A DNA stretch of 9,272 bases from an uncultured Clostridia bacterium (GTDB taxonomy: Bacteria > Bacillota > Clostridia > Oscillospirales > Oscillospiraceae): positions 1 to 9,272 of the forward strand of contig CAMWTG010000094.1 in assembly GCA_947177115.1 (NCBI GenBank), in the 5' to 3' direction. Each line of letters begins with the position of its first letter. Position 1 is the first letter of the stretch. The translations under genes and the position numbers were made by a program. The notes under the pieces are model-generated. The model had not been told where the DNA came from. It made no database searches and worked only from the letters and a program-made list of their open reading frames with translations. Shown piece by piece: positions 6,100 to 9,272 of this stretch.

Positions 6100-7860
6100 T
6101 CAGCCTCCGTGGTTTTCCGAGGCCTGATAGGCCTCCAGGAACCGCCGGGACAGCGCCAGCAGCTCCTCCCGGTCCCCCTCGGTCAGCATGCCGGTCATGT
6201 CGATCCGCCGGCAGAGATCCGGGAGCTCCTCCTCCACCTGATGCAGCAGCTCCCGCCGGAAGCCGTCCAGCTCCTCCAGGGGCACGTCCTGCATCACATG
6301 GTGCATGGCGGCAACGAGGGCGGCCACCTGCTGGTGCTGGGAGAAGGGGGCGTACTGATTCTGGCGCAGCAGGCGCATAAGCCCCTGGCCGTAGGCCAGC
6401 TGCCGCTTGGTGGCATCGTCCAGATCGCTGGAGAACTGGGTGAACACCTCCATCTCCCGGTACTGGGCCAGCTCCAGCCGGATGGCCCCCGCCGCGGACT
6501 TCATGGCCTTGGTCTGGGCGTCGCCGCCCACCCGGGACACGCTGAGGCCCACGTTGACGGCGGGCCGCTGTCCGGCAAAGAACAGCTCGGTTTCCAGGAA
6601 GATCTGTCCATCGGTGATGGAGATGATGTTGGTGGGGATATAGGCGGACACGTCTCCCGCCTGGGTCTCCACGATGGGCAGGGCGGTCATGCTCCCGCCA
6701 CCCCGCTCATCGGAGAGATGGGCCGCCCGCTCCAGCAGCCGGGAATGGAGGTAGAACACGTCTCCGGGGTAGGCCTCCCGCCCGGGGGAGCGCTCCAGCA
6801 GCAGGCTCAGCGCCCGGTAGGCGATGGCGTGCTTGCTCAGGTCATCGTAGACGATCAGCACGTCCTGGCCCTGGTTCATAAAGTACTCGCCCAGGGCGCA
6901 TCCGGCGTAGGGGGCGATATATTGCAGCGCGGCGGGCGCTCCCGCGCAGGCGCTGACCACACAGGTGTACTCCATGGCCCCCCGGCGGGCGAGGTTATCC
7001 ACCAGCTGGGCCACGGAGCTGGTCTTCTGCCCGATGGCCACATAGATGCACACCACGTTTTTGCCCTTCTGGTTGAGAATGGCGTCAACGGCGATGGCGG
7101 TCTTGCCGGTCTGGCGGTCGCCGATGATCAGCTCCCGCTGGCCGCGGCCAATAGGGAACATGGAGTCGATGGTAAGGATCCCCGTCTCCATGGGGGTGTT
7201 CACCGGCTGGCGGTCCAGGATGCCGGGGGCGGGGGACTCGATGGGGCGGCGGCCCTCCGCGTGGATGTGGCCCCTGCCGTCAATGGGGACGCCCAGCGCG
7301 TCCACCACCCGGCCCAGGAACCCATCGCCCACCGGCATGCCGGCGGTCTTGTGGGTCCGGCGGACCATGCTGCCGGCGCTGACTTCCTCGCTGCTGCCGA
7401 AGAGGATGCAGCTCAGCTCCCCCCGGCGCAGGTCCTGGACCATGCCCTTGACGCCGGAGGCGAAGACCAGGATCTCGCCGTACTGGGCGTGGTCCAGCCC
7501 GCCCACGGTGGCGACCTCGCCGTCCACCGTCAGCACCTCGCCGATCTCCTCCGGCACCACCGCCAGGGACCAGTCCTTCGCCGCCTGGCGCATCAGGGGC
7601 ACCAGATCCTCCGTCCCCGGCTGGAGCTGGCGGAGATAGTCGGTAAACTGCCGCACCCGGCCATCCAGGGTCCAGTCATACACATCGGACCCCACCTGGA
7701 GCCGGAACCCGGAGCGCAGGGACTCGTCCTGCTCCCAGCGCAGGGGCACCTTGCGCTGGTAGGTCCGGGAGAGAAACTCCCCGAAGCGCTGGAGCTGGGC
7801 CTCGCTGGGGGCCTTGGCGCTGCGCAGCTCGGCGGTGAGACGGCCTCTAGCGCTCCTCAT
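6100..7860 (-). CDS. atpA: ATP synthase alpha fused to delta C-terminal domain
   Basis: Residues from about 79 onward are a complete alpha subunit: Walker A GDRQTGKT (247-254), VLIVYDDLSKH (334-344) and the arginine finger in SVSRVGG (R443). By my recall of E. coli alpha (Walker A at 169-176), the protein carries about 78 extra residues in front. Those match the C-terminal domain of subunit delta (OSCP family): SEAQL (19-23), RKVPL (36-40), D45, S47, G51, G57, V60, D62, GR (67-68) and a final helix ending YLRQL (75-79). E. coli delta has SEQQL, RKVKL, then D, S, G, G, V, D and GR in the same order and spacing. The delta N-terminal domain is absent. ATG 7860 has AGGAGG 9 nt upstream and overlaps the end of atpF by 14 bp. 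No atpH lies between atpF and atpA. The frame is continuous, so this looks like a true fusion. Confidence 0.93.
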   Translation of the reverse strand: MRSARGRLTAELRSAKAPSEAQLQRFGEFLSRTYQRKVPLRWEQDESLRSGFRLQVGSDVYDWTLDGRVRQFTDYLRQLQPGTEDLVPLMRQAAKDWSLAVVPEEIGEVLTVDGEVATVGGLDHAQYGEILVFASGVKGMVQDLRRGELSCILFGSSEEVSAGSMVRRTHKTAGMPVGDGFLGRVVDALGVPIDGRGHIHAEGRRPIESPAPGILDRQPVNTPMETGILTIDSMFPIGRGQRELIIGDRQTGKTAIAVDAILNQKGKNVVCIYVAIGQKTSSVAQLVDNLARRGAMEYTCVVSACAGAPAALQYIAPYAGCALGEYFMNQGQDVLIVYDDLSKHAIAYRALSLLLERSPGREAYPGDVFYLHSRLLERAAHLSDERGGGSMTALPIVETQAGDVSAYIPTNIISITDGQIFLETELFFAGQRPAVNVGLSVSRVGGDAQTKAMKSAAGAIRLELAQYREMEVFTQFSSDLDDATKRQLAYGQGLMRLLRQNQYAPFSQHQQVAALVAAMHHVMQDVPLEELDGFRRELLHQVEEELPDLCRRIDMTGMLTEGDREELLALSRRFLEAYQASENHGG

Positions 7861-8332
7861 GCTCTGCGCCCTCCTCTGCCAGGTCTAAAAACTGATCGAA
7901 GGGGTCCGAGTGGAGGGCCAGCTTTCTGGTGGCCGCCTCCGCCAGCTTCCGCAGCTCCCGCTGGGAGGAGCGCAGGATCTCCTCCCGGTCATGCTCCGCC
8001 TCGGCGCGGGCGTGGACCAGGAGCTGCTGGGCCTGGGCCTTGGCCTGGGTCAGCTGCTCCTCCACGGACTGCTGGACGGACTGCTGGGCCTTGGCCCGGG
8101 CCTGGCGGATCTCCTCATCGGCGCCGTCCAGCTTGGCCTGGGCCGCCGCGCGGATCTGCTCCGCCTGGGCCAGCTTTTCCTCGGCCTGCTCGTCCTTCTC
8201 CCGGTAATAGGCCTCCCGCTTTTCCATAAACTGCTTGACGGGCTTGAAAAGGATGAAGTAGAGGCCGCCCACCAGGATGGCCAGGTTCATCCAGTGCAGC
8301 AGGATCTGCTGCAGATCGATATTCAACGGCAT
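7847..8332 (-). CDS. atpF: ATP synthase subunit b
   Basis: Subunit b forms the peripheral stalk that holds the static part of F1 against the membrane sector. The 161-residue protein has one N-terminal membrane span (about residues 9-29, ILLHWMNLAILVGGLYFILF), then PVKQFMEKRE and a long charged helix rich in Glu, Lys, Gln and Ala up to about residue 140, the coiled coil. The C-terminal HSDPFDQFLDLAEEG (141-155) should face the delta-like domain. ATG 8332 is chosen because the membrane span follows at once and AGGTGG lies 5 nt upstream. The frame remains open further upstream to 8719, but that part overlaps atpE and has no family likeness. It begins 14 bp after atpE and overlaps atpA by 14 bp. 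Only one b-type gene is visible. Confidence 0.95.
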   Translation of the reverse strand: MPLNIDLQQILLHWMNLAILVGGLYFILFKPVKQFMEKREAYYREKDEQAEEKLAQAEQIRAAAQAKLDGADEEIRQARAKAQQSVQQSVEEQLTQAKAQAQQLLVHARAEAEHDREEILRSSQRELRKLAEAATRKLALHSDPFDQFLDLAEEGAEHEER

Positions 8333-8346
8333 CCTTCCCACCTGCC

Positions 8347-8703
8347 TTACAGTACGAAGATGATCAGGATGACCACCAGCAGGGCGTAGATGATGGCGGT
8401 CTCGATGAAGACCAGGCCCAGCATCATGGTGGTGCGGACCTTGCCCTCCGCCTCGGGCTGGCGGGCGATGCTCTCGGCGGACTTGCCGGTGGTGATGCCC
8501 ATGCCCACGGCGCCGCCGGCGGCGGCGATGCCGATGGCGATGCCGGCGGCGATGGCCTTCAGGCCGATGGTGTTGTCCTCCGCCTCCTCCTGGGCGGCGG
8601 GGGCGTCCCCTTCGGGAGCGGCGGCATAAGCGGGAGCCGCCAGGGCCAGGATCAAAATAAGTGCGCCGGTCAGGGCGAAGATCTTTTTCAGCAGACGGTT
8701 CAT
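8347..8703 (-). CDS. atpE: ATP synthase subunit c with signal-like N-terminus
   Basis: Subunit c forms the ion-driven rotor ring. The 118-residue product is longer than the usual 70-90. Residues 1-27 look like a signal peptide: MNRLLKK, a hydrophobic core (LTGALILILALAAP, 11-24), and AYA-AAP as a possible cleavage site. An acidic linker (30-44) follows. The hairpin proper starts near residue 45: a Gly/Ala-rich first helix with GGAVGMG (63-69), the polar loop ARQPEAEG (80-87), and a second helix with the ion-binding glutamate in FIETAIIY (E101). The position equal to the Na+-ligand glutamine of Na+-type rings is M68, which argues for protons, whereas T102 and Y106 resemble the Na+ type. ATG 8703 has a strong GGAGG about 9 nt upstream. 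It lies 167 bp downstream of atpB, a wide gap for an atp operon. Confidence 0.94.
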   Translation of the reverse strand: MNRLLKKIFALTGALILILALAAPAYAAAPEGDAPAAQEEAEDNTIGLKAIAAGIAIGIAAAGGAVGMGITTGKSAESIARQPEAEGKVRTTMMLGLVFIETAIIYALLVVILIIFVL

Positions 8704-8870
8704 GATAAGTAACCTCCAAAATTTTTGATATAGGATCGGTCCGGGACGGGCCGCTTGCTGTTCCCAGACGAAAAGCGCAGCATCGTTACCGGGCGGAAAC
8801 CCAGGAATAGCAGCGGTTTTAGTCCCGAGGTCAAAGTTCTTTTTGGTACTTTTTCTTTCAAGAAAAAGTA
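8704..8870 (-). other. atpB-atpE intergenic region with hairpin
   Basis: The hairpin at 8847-8870 has perfect 11-bp arms (TACTTTTTCTT with AAGAAAAAGTA, 2-nt loop) and starts on the base after the codon before... that is, directly after the atpB stop codon on the minus strand. It shares GGTACTTTTT with the hairpin at 1131-1160. The rest of the region has only weak promoter-like matches, the best being TTGACC (8834-8829) with a poor -10. The atpE SD (GGAGG) is at its left end. The hairpin could protect or end the upstream message, or modulate read-through to atpE. Confidence 0.55.
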
Positions 8871-9272
8871 TCAGGCACGCTTTTTCTTTTCCTTCGGCGG
8901 GGACGGTTCGGAGACCTCGCCGTAGTAGAGGGCCGTCAGCATGGTCAGCACGTAGGCCTGGATCAGCGCGTGGAGCAGCGTGAACATCACGCCCACCACA
9001 ACGGGCAGGAGGAAGCTGAGGCTGATGTAGTAGTACACCAGCTCCGTCACCAGCAGTCCGCTCAGCAGCGCGCCGAAGAGGCGGAAGCTCATGGAAATGG
9101 GCAGGGAGAACTCCTTCAGCGCCTTCCCGATGCCCTTGGGCCCGTTGCCCGCGATGCCGCCGGAGACGAGCACCAGGTAGGACAGGGTGCCCAGGGCGAT
9201 GGCCGCGTTGACATCAGCCAGCGGGGCGGGCAGGGGGATGGGATGCCCCTGGACGGTCACCGCCTGGAGGCC
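8871..9272 (-). CDS. atpB: ATP synthase subunit a, 5' end outside window
   Basis: Subunit a is the membrane stator that forms the two ion half-channels beside the c-ring. Only the last 133 residues are in the window; the frame continues past 9272. Visible are PAPLADVNAAIALGTLSY (15-32), a membrane segment, and the essential arginine in MSFRLFG (R64 of the visible part, corresponding to E. coli R210), plus the last helix with IQAYVLTMLTALYYGE (104-119) and its conserved glutamine. Two positions next to the arginine are unusual: RLFGA instead of RLFGN, and SGLL where E. coli has AGEL. The C-terminus is a lysine-rich tail (PPKEKKKRA). GTG 9260 could be taken as a start but lies inside the domain, so the gene is listed as partial. 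It should be the first structural gene of the operon. Confidence 0.93.
   Translation of the reverse strand, partial: GLQAVTVQGHPIPLPAPLADVNAAIALGTLSYLVLVSGGIAGNGPKGIGKALKEFSLPISMSFRLFGALLSGLLVTELVYYYISLSFLLPVVVGVMFTLLHALIQAYVLTMLTALYYGEVSEPSPPKEKKKRA

Noticed and set aside
7600..7860. Frameshift or assembly error joining atpH and atpA
   Set aside because: The fused frame is continuous, has a normal SD and a tidy 14-bp overlap with atpF. No remnant of a delta N-terminal domain is seen in other frames upstream, where atpF is intact.
5974..8229. Long plus-strand open frame of 751 codons
   Set aside because: Antisense to atpA, atpG and atpF with the same low-complexity composition; the minus-strand genes have clear motifs and SD signals.
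8333..8719. Upstream extension of the atpF frame
   Set aside because: It overlaps atpE, is full of Arg, His and Gly, and has no b-subunit likeness. ATG 8332 has a good SD and starts right before the membrane span.

Overview
The window is GC-rich and reads like a chromosome segment from an anaerobic gut-type Firmicute of class Clostridia, probably Oscillospiraceae-like. This rests on the style of the AtpF and AtpE proteins, the repeat-laden intergenic DNA and the Gram-positive Shine-Dalgarno (SD) signals. The assignment is inferred; no rRNA or marker tree is available. Nearly all genes lie on the minus strand. The exception is a small regulator near the left end, where the DNA is visibly richer in A+T.

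Left region (1-670): a truncated helical protein of unknown function (minus) diverges from an 82-residue XRE-type helix-turn-helix regulator (plus). The 118 bp between them hold two copies of a GGAAT-N6-ATTCC operator. Each copy sits at the predicted start of one of two opposing promoters, a compact autoregulatory switch. A perfect 30-bp palindrome terminates the regulator gene.

Middle-left (670-1205): there is no convincing gene. The stretch holds four small palindromic repeat units (two of them a perfect 28-bp inverted pair), then four hairpins in a row running up to the end of upp.

Centre (1206-3069): upp (uracil salvage) lies downstream of tsaB. tsaE and tsaB overlap by ATGA and encode two proteins of the tRNA threonylcarbamoyladenosine (t6A) system. 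A candidate extended -10 promoter precedes tsaE, and a terminator-like hairpin separates it from the atp operon.

Right region (3343-9272): an F-type ATP synthase operon, transcribed leftwards in the order atpB (cut by the window edge), atpE, atpF, atpA, atpG, atpD, atpC. There is no separate atpH for subunit delta. Instead AtpA carries an N-terminal extension of about 78 residues that matches the C-terminal, b-binding domain of delta, followed by a full-length alpha subunit. The delta N-terminal domain, which normally docks delta on alpha, is not encoded in this operon segment. A covalent tether seems to replace that docking. Since F1 has three alpha subunits, the design predicts up to three delta-like domains per enzyme. 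This is the most interesting observation in the window. Further oddities are a signal-peptide-like N-terminus on the c subunit, unusual residues next to the essential arginine of subunit a, and a hairpin directly after the atpB stop codon.
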